In this document: positions 43,448 to 51,815 of the stretch, piece by piece
How positions within the stretch are numbered: position 1 is the stretch's first letter
How the letters are laid out: each line of letters opens with the position of its first letter
DNA from: Proteiniclasticum ruminis
Lineage (GTDB): Bacteria; Bacillota; Clostridia; Clostridiales; Clostridiaceae
DNA length: 64,000 nt
Direction of reading: 5' to 3'
NCBI RefSeq assembly: GCF_900115135.1
Contig: NZ_FOVK01000006.1
Location: 101,070 to 165,069, forward strand
The notes under the pieces: model-generated
What the model was told of the DNA's origin: nothing
Seen by the model: the letters and a program-made list of their open reading frames with translations, nothing else
Databases searched by the model: none
Position numbers and translations under genes: made by a program

Positions 43448-44371
43448 ATGGTCAAAGAAGATATGATCTTTAAAGTAGCCTGGTATTACTATATGGAAGG
43501 TATGACTCAGCAGCAGATATCCGAGCTTCTGGATATTTCTAGAATGAAAGTCGTTTCTTTTCTGGAGCAGGCTCGACAGGAAGGTATGGTTCAGTTCAAA
43601 GTAAGAAGCGAGCAAGGAAACCGTATAAAACTTGAAAAAATGATCATTGAAAAATACGGTCTGGAAGACGCATACATCGTGCCTACTTCTCCAGACAATA
43701 TCAATAAATCCATTGCAAAGGCTGCAGCACAATACATCAACGAAAAGCTGAAGGAAGATGATTTCATTAACATCGGTTATGGAGAGACGATTTCCTACAC
43801 CTTACATTATCTTCTTTCTTATCTGGAGAAAAAGGTTTCCTTTATTTCTTTGGCTGGTGGTGTGTCCGTGTATGCCAATGCATTGATTGGTTCCTCCCAG
43901 CAGAGGAACAGCTTTAATCCAGCCGACATCTATCTCATTCCGTCCCCTCTGATCCTTTCTACACCAGAGCTTGCAGAAACCTTCTGTAAAGAGAAATCAG
44001 TGAAGAACATCATGGACATGACTCAGTCCTCCGATTACACAATCATCGGTATAGGGGCGCTCAATAGAGATGCTACCATCTATAAAGAAGGACACATCTC
44101 CGATTCTGATTTGAGAGTCTTGGAGAGAAAAGGTGCCATTGGGGACATATTGAGCCAGTTTTATGATAAAGACGGCAACATTCTGGATGTGGAGCTTCAT
44201 AAGCGTCTGATCTCCGTGAAACTGGATACATTGAAAGAAAAGAAGAACGTCATTGGTATTGCAGGCGGTCCAGGAAAACTTCCATCTATGCATGCTGCAC
44301 TCATTTCTGGCATCGTGGATATCCTGATCACAGATGAAGAATCTGCTCAGGCGCTGCTTGACCAATACTAG
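43448..44371 (+). CDS. lsrR: SorC/DeoR-type regulator (LsrR-like)
   Basis: Transcription regulator of 307 residues. An N-terminal helix-turn-helix (MTQQQISELLDISRMKVVSFLEQAR) at about 19-45 is followed by a sugar-phosphate-binding domain with GYGETISYTL, VSFISLAGGV and GIAGGPGKL. By analogy it represses both arms until phospho-AI-2 binds. The ATG at 43448 is preceded by GGGGGTG; the longer frame has no site. It lies immediately upstream of the AI-2 kinase gene. Confidence 0.87.
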   Translation: MVKEDMIFKVAWYYYMEGMTQQQISELLDISRMKVVSFLEQARQEGMVQFKVRSEQGNRIKLEKMIIEKYGLEDAYIVPTSPDNINKSIAKAAAQYINEKLKEDDFINIGYGETISYTLHYLLSYLEKKVSFISLAGGVSVYANALIGSSQQRNSFNPADIYLIPSPLILSTPELAETFCKEKSVKNIMDMTQSSDYTIIGIGALNRDATIYKEGHISDSDLRVLERKGAIGDILSQFYDKDGNILDVELHKRLISVKLDTLKEKKNVIGIAGGPGKLPSMHAALISGIVDILITDEESAQALLDQY

Positions 44372-44383
44372 GAGGTGTATGAC

Positions 44384-45949
44384 TTGAATAAAAAATACTT
44401 GATGGCAATTGATGGGGGAACCGGGAGTATCCGTGCTGTGGTGTTCGATACAGAAGGCAATCAGCTGAGTTCTCATCAGCGAGAATGGTTCCATCATGAA
44501 GACCCTGCCTATCCTGGTTCCATGAATTTTGACTGGGAAACCAACTGGGCACTGGCGAAGGAATGCATTGATGAAAGCATTAAAAAGGCAGAGATACACT
44601 CTAAAGACATCTTGGGCATCAGTACAACCAGCATGCGAGAAGGGATCGTTCTTTATGATGAAAATCTGAAGGAACTATGGGCATGTGCAAATGTGGACTC
44701 ACGTTCATCAAAAGAAGCATCTGATATGATCGTCCATCATCCTTCTATTGAAAAAGATATCTACATGCTTTCAGGACAGACTTCTGCTCTGGATGCCATT
44801 CCCCGTCTGCTTTGGGTCAAAGAAAACCTGCCAGACATTTATGAGAAAACTCGTTATATCAATATGTTCAATGACTGGCTGATCTATAAACTTACAGGGA
44901 TTATGACGTCTGAGCCCTCCAATGCGTGTACTACTGGTATCTTCAACATTGCAACACGCGCATGGGCTCCAGAGATTCTTTCAACCTGTGGTTTGAAGGA
45001 AGACATACTGCCCCCCATCGCAGAAAGTGGTACGGCCATTGGTAATGTCTCTTCCCAATGCTCTGAGGAAACTCTTCTCTCCACTGAGACAGTTGTGGTT
45101 TCAGGAGGAGGAGATGCACAACTGGGCGGAGTAGGCACCGCAGTTGTGAAAGACGGTCAAATTGGCATCTTTGGCGGGTCTTTCTGGCAGCTGGAATACA
45201 ACACCAGTAAAGTTCAAGTGCAGGAAGATATGAAGCTACGAGTGAACTGTCATGCTGTCCCTGGCATGTGGCAGTATGAAGCAATCGCATTTAATCCAGG
45301 ACTTGTTCTGAGATGGTTCAGAGATGCCTTCCTGGATTTAGACAAAGTAAAAGCAGAAGAACAAGGAAAAGACGTTTACGATCTGATGAATGCAGAAGCC
45401 GAGAAAATCCCTGTAGGCAGTTATGGTCTTTATGGTGTTTTCTCCAATATTATGGACTACAAGGCATGGAGACATGCCGCACCAACTTTCACAAACTTCG
45501 GACTGGATCCATTCAAATGGAATAAGTACACATTCTATCGGAGTATTTTAGAGAATGCAGCATTTGTCACCCGAGGACATTTAGACCTGGTGAAAGAAGC
45601 CACCGGAGACAATCCTTCTGAAGTGATCTTCTCCAACGGCGCTTCCAAAAGCCCCCTATGGTGCCAGATTCTCGCAGACGTCCTTGGCGTTACAGTAAAA
45701 GTCCCTATGGTAAAAGAAGCCACAGCATTAGGCGCTGCCATTTGTGCAGCTGTTGGCGCTGGACTTTATAAAGATATACAGTCTGCTGCTCAAGCCTTTG
45801 TCCAGTGGGACAAGGAGTATACACCCAATGATGAAAATCATAAATTGTATACTGCTCTATTTGAGACCTGGAAAAAGATCAACAACCACCAGCTTCAACA
45901 AGCTGATGAGGGACTGACTACACACATGTGGAAAGCCCCAGGAATATAA
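44384..45949 (+). CDS. lsrK: Autoinducer-2 kinase (LsrK-like, FGGY family)
   Basis: Carbohydrate kinase of 521 residues phosphorylating imported AI-2. The FGGY fold shows in AIDGGTGSIRAVVFD near 8-22, the substrate segment TTSMREG, NMFNDWLIYKLTG, GGGDAQLGGVG and the C-terminal NGASKSPLWCQILADV. The combination with lsrR, lsrF and the transporter favours LsrK over other FGGY kinases. The start is TTG at 44384, with GGAGG at 8 nt; a GTG at 44375 overlaps that site. Confidence 0.87.
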   Translation: MNKKYLMAIDGGTGSIRAVVFDTEGNQLSSHQREWFHHEDPAYPGSMNFDWETNWALAKECIDESIKKAEIHSKDILGISTTSMREGIVLYDENLKELWACANVDSRSSKEASDMIVHHPSIEKDIYMLSGQTSALDAIPRLLWVKENLPDIYEKTRYINMFNDWLIYKLTGIMTSEPSNACTTGIFNIATRAWAPEILSTCGLKEDILPPIAESGTAIGNVSSQCSEETLLSTETVVVSGGGDAQLGGVGTAVVKDGQIGIFGGSFWQLEYNTSKVQVQEDMKLRVNCHAVPGMWQYEAIAFNPGLVLRWFRDAFLDLDKVKAEEQGKDVYDLMNAEAEKIPVGSYGLYGVFSNIMDYKAWRHAAPTFTNFGLDPFKWNKYTFYRSILENAAFVTRGHLDLVKEATGDNPSEVIFSNGASKSPLWCQILADVLGVTVKVPMVKEATALGAAICAAVGAGLYKDIQSAAQAFVQWDKEYTPNDENHKLYTALFETWKKINNHQLQQADEGLTTHMWKAPGI

Positions 45950-45960
45950 GGAGGAACACG

Positions 45961-46332
45961 ATGTATCATCTCAACGAAAATGACCGGGAGTACCGTTTTG
46001 GGGATAGTGGCCCAAAATATCTCATGAAAGGTCCACGCTCTAACTTTGCTCTGGTGCAGTTTATGCCCGGGCAGGATTTCCCAAACCACTATCACAATAT
46101 TATGGAAGAGAACTTCTATATGATTGAAGGAGAATTGGAATTCATTATAAATGGTGAACTGATTGTTGCAAAACAAGGTGACTTTATCCATGTGGAGCCA
46201 AAGGAACATCACTATGTGCGTAATGCATCCAACCATCCTGCAAAAATGACTTCTTCCCTGGCACCATACCAGGAGATTGATAAAGTCGAGGCACCACTAG
46301 AAGAAAACCTGAAAATGAAGGAGGCAAAATAA
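45961..46332 (+). CDS. Cupin-domain protein of the Lsr locus
   Basis: Single-domain cupin of 123 residues. Metal-binding motif 1 is FPNHYHNIMEENFYMIEG (His and Glu near 45-52), and motif 2 is HVEPKEHHYV near 79-88. It lies between lsrK and lsrF with a GGAGG site, and its stop overlaps the lsrF ATG. The enzyme LsrG (an ABM-fold protein) is missing, so this cupin may isomerise or degrade phospho-AI-2 in its place. This is inference from position. Confidence 0.8.
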   Translation: MYHLNENDREYRFGDSGPKYLMKGPRSNFALVQFMPGQDFPNHYHNIMEENFYMIEGELEFIINGELIVAKQGDFIHVEPKEHHYVRNASNHPAKMTSSLAPYQEIDKVEAPLEENLKMKEAK

Positions 46333-47222
46333 TGGCAGATTTAATCGGAAACAAGAGTGCAAAGGAATACTTTGAGAATATCCCCCAAAGAAGATCCCAG
46401 TTTGATCTGAAAGGGCTTGATAATGTAGATTGGGGTATGAAGGACCGTATGTCCAAGATATTCAACCCTAAAGACAACAGAAGTCTTATGCTCGCCTTTG
46501 ACCATGGATACTTCATGGGCTCCACACAAGGACTGGAACGTATTGATATTCAGATTCAGGATATCGCAAAGCATGTAGATGCGCTTATGGGCACAAGAGG
46601 TGCTTTCAGAACAAGCATTTCCCCTACCAACAACAAAGCTGTGGCATTAAGAGTATCCTCAGGATCCACCATGGCATCAGAAGACATCACAAAAGAAATC
46701 ATTTCAGTTGATATTGAAGATGCGATCAGAATGAACGCAGCCTGTATGGCGGTTCAGACCTTTATCGGTACAGATCAGGAAACAAACTCTCTGAAAAACC
46801 TCTCTGATGTAATCAATGCTGGAAACAGATACAGCATACCAACCATGGGTGTAGTTGCTGTAGGTAAGACCATGGAAAGAACATCTAGATTCTTCCTGCT
46901 TGCCACAAGAGTTATTGCAGAGCTTGGTGCTCAAATCATCAAGACTTACTACTGTGACGACTTTGAAAAAGTTGTTGCTGCTTGTCCTGTGCCAATCGTT
47001 GTAGCTGGTGGCAAGAAGCTTCCAGAGAAAGAAGCACTGGAACTTGCATATAAATCCATAAACTCAGGCGCTGCAGGAGTTGATATGGGAAGAAATATCT
47101 TCCAGTCTGAATCTCCAGAAGCTATGGTACAAGCCGTCGCCAAGGTTGTTCATGAGAACTTCTCCGTAGATCAGGCATTTGAACTTTACAACGATCTGAA
47201 GAATGAGCTTACCAAGAAGTAA
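46332..47222 (+). CDS. lsrF: 3-hydroxy-5-phosphonooxypentane-2,4-dione thiolase (LsrF-like)
   Basis: Class I aldolase-type enzyme of 296 residues that ends the phospho-AI-2 pathway by transferring an acetyl group to CoA. It shows LAFDHGYFMG near 53-62, MGVVAVGKTM, IIKTYYCDDF with the Schiff-base lysine near 203, and VVAGGKKLPE. Length and motifs match LsrF. One-base overlap with the cupin gene. A strong terminator follows 45 bp after its stop. Confidence 0.9.
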   Translation: MADLIGNKSAKEYFENIPQRRSQFDLKGLDNVDWGMKDRMSKIFNPKDNRSLMLAFDHGYFMGSTQGLERIDIQIQDIAKHVDALMGTRGAFRTSISPTNNKAVALRVSSGSTMASEDITKEIISVDIEDAIRMNAACMAVQTFIGTDQETNSLKNLSDVINAGNRYSIPTMGVVAVGKTMERTSRFFLLATRVIAELGAQIIKTYYCDDFEKVVAACPVPIVVAGGKKLPEKEALELAYKSINSGAAGVDMGRNIFQSESPEAMVQAVAKVVHENFSVDQAFELYNDLKNELTKK

Positions 47223-47265
47223 CCCCTTAGGATCATCACAAACGAAACCCCTATCCCCCAAATAA

Positions 47266-47293
47266 CAAAACGAGCGGAATCCGCTCGTTTTTC
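47266..47293 (+). terminator. Terminator between lsrF and the aldolase gene
   Basis: AAACGAGCGGA and TCCGCTCGTTTTT form an almost uninterrupted inverted repeat with a T run. The ribosome binding site of the next gene starts only a few bases later. Confidence 0.85.
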
Positions 47294-47311
47294 TGCAAAG
47301 GAGATGTTTTA

Positions 47312-48163
47312 ATGCTTGTAAATATGAATGATGTGCTGAAAAAAGCCCAGGACCAGCAGTATGCAGTCCCTGCATTTGACACCGACGTCAGCCTCCTTCT
47401 GAAAGCAACCGTAGATGCCGCAAAGGACATGAGATCCCCTGTCATCCTTCAGTTCCATGAACAGGACCTGGAAAATGAAAATATATATTATGTGACCTCA
47501 CTGGTCGAAGGAATTTCAAAACATTATCAGATTCCTGTCGTCCTTCATCTGGACCATGGAGAACACCCTGAAAAAATCAAGCGAGCCATAGACCATGGAT
47601 TCACTTCCGTTATGTATGATGGTTCTCATCTTCCATTAGATGAAAATATCCGGAACACAAAAGAAATTGCAGACTATGCACATGCCCATAACGTATCCGT
47701 CGAAGGTGAGCTGGGTCACGTCGGTGGAAGTGATCTGGACTTCAACGATACGGGCGAGTCCCTTCTGACCAACCCGCAGGATGTCGTAAAATTCGTCACT
47801 GAAACTGGAGTGGACGCCTTGGCAGTTTCCATAGGCACTTCCCATGGTGTGTATAAATCAGAACCAACCCTGAACCTTGATGTTTTGAGGGAAATCAGAA
47901 AAGCAACAGATGTTCCACTTGTCATTCACGGTGGCTCTGGAACGCCACCAGATCAGCTGAAGGCTGCAATACAGGAAGGCATTGTTAAAGTCAACATTTT
48001 TGCCGATTTAAGACTCGCATTCAAGAAAGGACTGGACAAAGCCTCAATGGATATCAGCAGGCCAGATCCACTGCCCTTTGAGCTCTATCAACCTATCCAA
48101 GAACAGCTGAAAGAAGCGGTTAAAGCTAAAATACAGCTGTTGGGTTCAGAAAATAAAGCATAG
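47312..48163 (+). CDS. Class II fructose/tagatose-bisphosphate aldolase family protein
   Basis: Zinc-dependent aldolase of 283 residues in the FbaA/KbaY/GatY family. Zinc ligands are seen as His82 in HLDHGEHP, His in GTSHGVYK and His in VIHGGSG; the catalytic Asp is D81. NIFADLR binds the phosphate. Its substrate might be an AI-2-pathway product, dihydroxyacetone phosphate derivatives or a separate sugar. It follows the lsr arm in the same direction but behind a terminator, so co-expression would need read-through or an unseen promoter. Confidence 0.85.
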   Translation: MLVNMNDVLKKAQDQQYAVPAFDTDVSLLLKATVDAAKDMRSPVILQFHEQDLENENIYYVTSLVEGISKHYQIPVVLHLDHGEHPEKIKRAIDHGFTSVMYDGSHLPLDENIRNTKEIADYAHAHNVSVEGELGHVGGSDLDFNDTGESLLTNPQDVVKFVTETGVDALAVSIGTSHGVYKSEPTLNLDVLREIRKATDVPLVIHGGSGTPPDQLKAAIQEGIVKVNIFADLRLAFKKGLDKASMDISRPDPLPFELYQPIQEQLKEAVKAKIQLLGSENKA

Positions 48164-48164
48164 A

Positions 48165-48206
48165 AAAAGAAGCGGTTCATATTTTTTTGAATCGCTTCTT
48201 TTCTTA
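48165..48206 (+). terminator. Terminator after the aldolase gene
   Basis: AAGAAGCGGTTCA pairs with TGAATCGCTTCTT, followed by TTCTT. Confidence 0.85.
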
Positions 48207-48291
48207 CCATTTTTCTTCAAGATGCCCCTGTCCCCTAAGCCACTTCATTTCATTTCTTGCACTTTTCGCCTAGTGGTTTTTTCTACATAGC

Positions 48292-49335
48292 TTATAAGAT
48301 CACCGTTTTCTTTTTCTTGTATCTGTCCATTTTGAAACTGCTGTAGCTTTTCTTTCCATTCTTCTTGATTTCATACATGGCAAAGTCTGCATACTCTATA
48401 AGATCATAAATATCTCTGGTGTCCCTTCCATAAATGGACATGCCTACACTGCAGGAAACTGGAAACTCTTTCTGCTCTATGAGGATGGGCTTTGCCAGCA
48501 CAATTTCAGTAATGGCTTTCCACAGGTTTTCTTGGTGCATCCTCTCCACTTTGTCGTACCCATGAAGATATACACCAAACTCATCCCCAGAAATTCTCAT
48601 ACAGATGAGCTGGTCAAAAGGAAGCAGCGCAAGCCTCCCAGCGAAGGCTTTTAAAAACTCATCTCCAGCACGGTGGCCGAAAGTGTCATTGATGCTTTTA
48701 AAATCATCCAGATCGATAAAGGCAAAGATCCCCTCTTTTTCCGGATTTTTTCTGATCATACCCAGGATCTCATCTCTATACTGGTACCTGCTTACAAGTC
48801 CTGTCAATGCATCCTTCACAAGGCGGCTGCTGAGCTCTTCATTGGCTTCATTGAGCTTCGCATTGGCTTTCAGAAGCTCCCTTTTCATATTGAGAAGATC
48901 ATTATTGAGCTTCTGCACTTCCTCAAATGCTTGACGGATGAGAAGTTCATCCTTTGTATTGATTTCTCCATAGGAATCTCTCACCACCCCCATAAACCGG
49001 TGGATGATGCTGCTCAGCTCCTCTTTTTCTACTGAACTTCCGAAAATATCCCGTCTAAGCCCATGGATGAGCATCCGGTCCTCCATCTGCATCATGCACA
49101 AGGAGACCTCTTCTCCAATCAGGGTCTTAAAGCTTCCTGCACAGGAGACTGGTTTATTTGTATTTCTGGCTTCTGTAAACATTTCTTTCATTCTCAATTC
49201 TTCTTCAGGAAGAAAAATCTCCTGAATTTTCTTCTGATAGGGAGAAATCAGATACACCGGTTCATACCAGAACGTATGGATGATATTCATTTCATTATCA
49301 CATTGAACCAAAAAAGATACTGCACTATTCAACAT
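48292..49335 (-). CDS. Diguanylate cyclase with N-terminal PAS-like domain
   Basis: A 347-residue protein. Residues 1-100 resemble a degenerate sensory PAS/HNOB-associated domain, 130-172 form a coiled coil, and 173-335 form a GGDEF domain. The active loop reads SGDEF (249-253), a variant compatible with cyclase activity, and the metal Asp is in FIDLDDFK near 208. It should make c-di-GMP. The ATG at 49335 overlaps the end of the cobalamin-protein gene and has GGAG at 6 nt. The pair is probably one signalling unit. Confidence 0.85.
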   Translation of the reverse strand: MLNSAVSFLVQCDNEMNIIHTFWYEPVYLISPYQKKIQEIFLPEEELRMKEMFTEARNTNKPVSCAGSFKTLIGEEVSLCMMQMEDRMLIHGLRRDIFGSSVEKEELSSIIHRFMGVVRDSYGEINTKDELLIRQAFEEVQKLNNDLLNMKRELLKANAKLNEANEELSSRLVKDALTGLVSRYQYRDEILGMIRKNPEKEGIFAFIDLDDFKSINDTFGHRAGDEFLKAFAGRLALLPFDQLICMRISGDEFGVYLHGYDKVERMHQENLWKAITEIVLAKPILIEQKEFPVSCSVGMSIYGRDTRDIYDLIEYADFAMYEIKKNGKKSYSSFKMDRYKKKKTVIL

Positions 49336-49355
49336 CCGATGCTCCTTCTCTCTTC

Positions 49356-50432
49356 TCATGATTTACAAGGGTACTCCGCCCACCTGAGAAGATCTATGGC
49401 TTTGTTCCCATAATAGTCCGCTCCCCAGTCTCTCCACAGGTTGCTGGCACTTTTAAACCCCTGTCCTCCTACCGCGACAAGAAGTTCAGGGTGCGCTTCT
49501 TTTATTCCTCTCACCATTTCCTCACAGTGAGGCAGATAAGGCGGCATGGTCACAGACAGTGCAACCAGCTGAGGTTTGTATAATCTGATGGCCTCCATGA
49601 CTTTCTCTAAGCTCACACCAGCACCTAGGTAATGGGTATCCCATCCCTCATGTTCAAAAATATCGGAAAGCATTCTGATGCCCATCTCATGAAGTTCACT
49701 GCCCACTGCAAGTGAAACGAGAACTTTGTTCTTTCTCGGCCTTGAAAAGATCTCCTCAAAATAATGGGACATCACCGTCTGGGTCACAGAAGTGGCATAA
49801 TGCTCCTTATCCACAGAAATGATGTTACGATGCCATAGTACACCAATCTCATGCATGGTTTTCGCAAGAATATGTTCATAAATATCAAGCAAGGGAATCC
49901 CACTACTTTTTGCTTGTTCAATGATTTCTTCCGCTTTTTCTGTTTCCCCTTCCAGAAGTGCTTGAAGATAAGCCTGTCTGATTTCAAGATGGTCTCCTTG
50001 GAGAAAACCGCTCTCAGAAAAATCATCCTCCCTCTGCTCCACTACTGCATTTACTGCACTCAGAAGATAACTGGATGCTGTACTGATCTCCTGTTGTGAA
50101 AGAATAGAGCTGCCTTCTTCTTCTATCACCGTTTTCATAATCCTGAAATGATCCACGATGATGGTGGTTACTCTCTCTTTTGTAAAATCCTTCATGAGAC
50201 TGCGCAAGAGTTCATGAAGCCATTTGGCATACTCTGTAAAAATTTTCTCATCCTGAAATCTCACCGCTGTGAACAAAAAACTGATGTTATAGGTAATGTC
50301 CGCATACATGAGCCTTTTTCTTCGATCATCAAATTCCTTAGAAAGAACCGGATCTTTTTCAAATTGTATTCTGTAAATCATTTGGGCAAGAGTTGTGAAC
50401 TTTGGATCATTAAAAGGTACAAACAGACTCAT
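49356..50432 (-). CDS. Cobalamin-binding sensor-type protein with Wx9EH signature
   Basis: A 358-residue protein in three parts. Residues 1-140 are helical with no recognised family. Residues 145-230 form a B12-binding cap helical domain with Trp200 and Glu210-His211, the Wx9EH signature of CarH-type adenosylcobalamin photoreceptors. Residues 235-355 form a Rossmann B12 domain with E246-x-H248-x-x-G251, where His248 would ligate cobalt, and a VGGQGF motif. No DNA-binding or methyltransferase domain is present. It precedes the diguanylate cyclase, so it may control c-di-GMP. The ATG at 50432 follows AAAGGAA; the longer frame lacks a site. Confidence 0.85.
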   Translation of the reverse strand: MSLFVPFNDPKFTTLAQMIYRIQFEKDPVLSKEFDDRRKRLMYADITYNISFLFTAVRFQDEKIFTEYAKWLHELLRSLMKDFTKERVTTIIVDHFRIMKTVIEEEGSSILSQQEISTASSYLLSAVNAVVEQREDDFSESGFLQGDHLEIRQAYLQALLEGETEKAEEIIEQAKSSGIPLLDIYEHILAKTMHEIGVLWHRNIISVDKEHYATSVTQTVMSHYFEEIFSRPRKNKVLVSLAVGSELHEMGIRMLSDIFEHEGWDTHYLGAGVSLEKVMEAIRLYKPQLVALSVTMPPYLPHCEEMVRGIKEAHPELLVAVGGQGFKSASNLWRDWGADYYGNKAIDLLRWAEYPCKS

Positions 50433-50860
50433 CGTATCACGTTCCTTTCCATATCTTACTCTTTCGTTTTTTGTGCCATCTCTCTTCCTGATGCTGTGCT
50501 TCAACAACATGTGCCTACCGCTTCATTTCTCTTCATTCCCAGCGGTTCCCACTGCATATCGTTTCTATTTTATCATGTCGCAGGCATGGTAACACATTTC
50601 TTTCCTATTTATTTTTATTGTCAAAACAATTTAAAGTAACTTCATTGACCAGAGAACACATTTTCTATAGTATACAACAAATAGATAAATGTACCTATTA
50701 TATTTTTATTTGACTTTATTTATTTTAATTATATCCAGCAATCATCATCATTCCGGTTATAATTCAGTCATCTAAGCATAGACTCTTATACCTTGATGAC
50801 CCTCTTCCGGAGTCATGACCCTATCCATTTTGACGCATTATTTCTCCATTTTACATCTTG
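50433..50860. other. Long AT-rich divergent intergenic region
   Basis: About 430 bases between the cobalamin-protein gene and the PadR control region. It holds a TTGACA at about 50620 on the minus strand and a TATACT at about 50672, but no convincing pair. No cobalamin riboswitch core or other known RNA was recognised, and no conserved ORF. Confidence 0.5.
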
Positions 50861-50866
50861 ACGTGA

Positions 50867-50885
50867 TGTATCGCATCGTGATACA
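50867..50885. promoter_or_regulatory. PadR operator, copy 1
   Basis: TGTATC-N7-GATACA dyad. Together with the dyad at 50892 it forms a tandem pair whose centres are 25 bp apart, upstream of the padR-like gene. A TTGACG box lies just before it. Confidence 0.6.
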
Positions 50886-50891
50886 CTAAGT

Positions 50892-50910
50892 TATATCAAG
50901 GCGCGATATA
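50892..50910. promoter_or_regulatory. PadR operator, copy 2
   Basis: TATATC-N7-GATATA dyad with the same spacing as copy 1, ending shortly before the ribosome binding site of the padR-like gene. Confidence 0.6.
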
Positions 50911-50928
50911 GAAGAGGAGATAGAACTT

Positions 50929-51252
50929 ATGGACGAAATTCATAAATATTTACCCATGACCGAGACTGCCTACTATATTCTTCTTTGTCTGAAGAATCCT
51001 GAACATGGATACGGCATCATGCAGCGTGTGGAAACCATGACAGAAGGCCGTATCAAGATTGGGCCAGGAACCATGTACGGAACCCTGTCCAAACTGGAAG
51101 CCCAGCAGCTCATATCACAAGTGGAAGAAGTGGATAGAAAAAAAATATACAAGATTACAGACAAAGGTTTATCGCTTCTTAAGTTTGAACTGAAAAGACT
51201 GAAAGAACTGATTGAAAACGGAGTCAGCATTATGGAGGTGAAAAGATCATGA
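50929..51252 (+). CDS. PadR family transcription regulator
   Basis: A 107-residue winged-helix protein: ETAYYILLCLKNPEHGYGIMQ at about 12-32, GTMYGTLSKLEAQQLI, and the wing RKKIYKITDKG. Small PadR proteins of this type usually repress their own operon and respond to drugs or envelope stress. AGGAG lies 9 bases upstream. It overlaps the DUF2812 gene by ATGA and has two operator-like dyads upstream. Confidence 0.9.
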   Translation: MDEIHKYLPMTETAYYILLCLKNPEHGYGIMQRVETMTEGRIKIGPGTMYGTLSKLEAQQLISQVEEVDRKKIYKITDKGLSLLKFELKRLKELIENGVSIMEVKRS

Positions 51253-51764
51253 AAGAAACACAAAAGAAATTTATCTGGTGGTGGGGATGGAATCCGGATC
51301 CATTGGAGTCCGAGCTGGAAGAACAGGCGAAAAGAGGCTGGGTCATCGATCAGGTGGATCCTCTATGCATATGGATCCGATTCAGAAAAGGAACACCACA
51401 GCAGCGTAGATTCGCCACCGACTATCAGCCGGAGGCTTCCAAAGATTATCTGGAGATATTCCAGGCAGACGGATGGCATCTGGAATGGACTGGCGCCAAT
51501 GGCTGGTATCTGTTTTCCAAAGCGTATACAGACGAGAGACCTGAAATTTTTACAGACAACACCTCTCTTATTGAGAAGAACAACCGCATACTTAAAGTGC
51601 TTTTGCCCCTGTTCATCATGCTGATTGTTCTCTTTGTCACCATTGTCCTACCTGTACTGAAAGAGCCCTTTTATGTGGGTCTTTATGTGTTTGCACTGGG
51701 ACTCTACACTTATATCTTTACACAGGTTTGGCTCCATAATAGAAAACTCAAAATTGACATCTGA
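51249..51764 (+). CDS. DUF2812 family membrane protein
   Basis: A 171-residue protein. Residues 1-100 form the DUF2812 domain with many Trp (FIWWWGWNPD, GWVIDQVD, DYLEIFQADGWHLEW), and two hydrophobic helices follow at about 117-160. It is commonly encoded directly after a PadR gene, as here. Function unknown; it may be an envelope component whose level the PadR protein sets. Confidence 0.82.
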   Translation: MKETQKKFIWWWGWNPDPLESELEEQAKRGWVIDQVDPLCIWIRFRKGTPQQRRFATDYQPEASKDYLEIFQADGWHLEWTGANGWYLFSKAYTDERPEIFTDNTSLIEKNNRILKVLLPLFIMLIVLFVTIVLPVLKEPFYVGLYVFALGLYTYIFTQVWLHNRKLKIDI

Positions 51765-51815
51765 TAATAAGAAGCTGTGCTTTCCTTCGTGGAAGCACAG
51801 CTTCTTATTATCATT
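51765..51815. terminator. Strong bidirectional terminator
   Basis: GATAATAAGAAGCTGTGCTT pairs perfectly with a 20-base mirrored arm across a short loop, between converging genes. Confidence 0.88.

Noticed and set aside
50433..50640. Cobalamin riboswitch upstream of the B12-binding protein gene
   Set aside because: I looked for the B12-box and the GCCACTG core and found only loose GGGAACC-type pieces without the required order.
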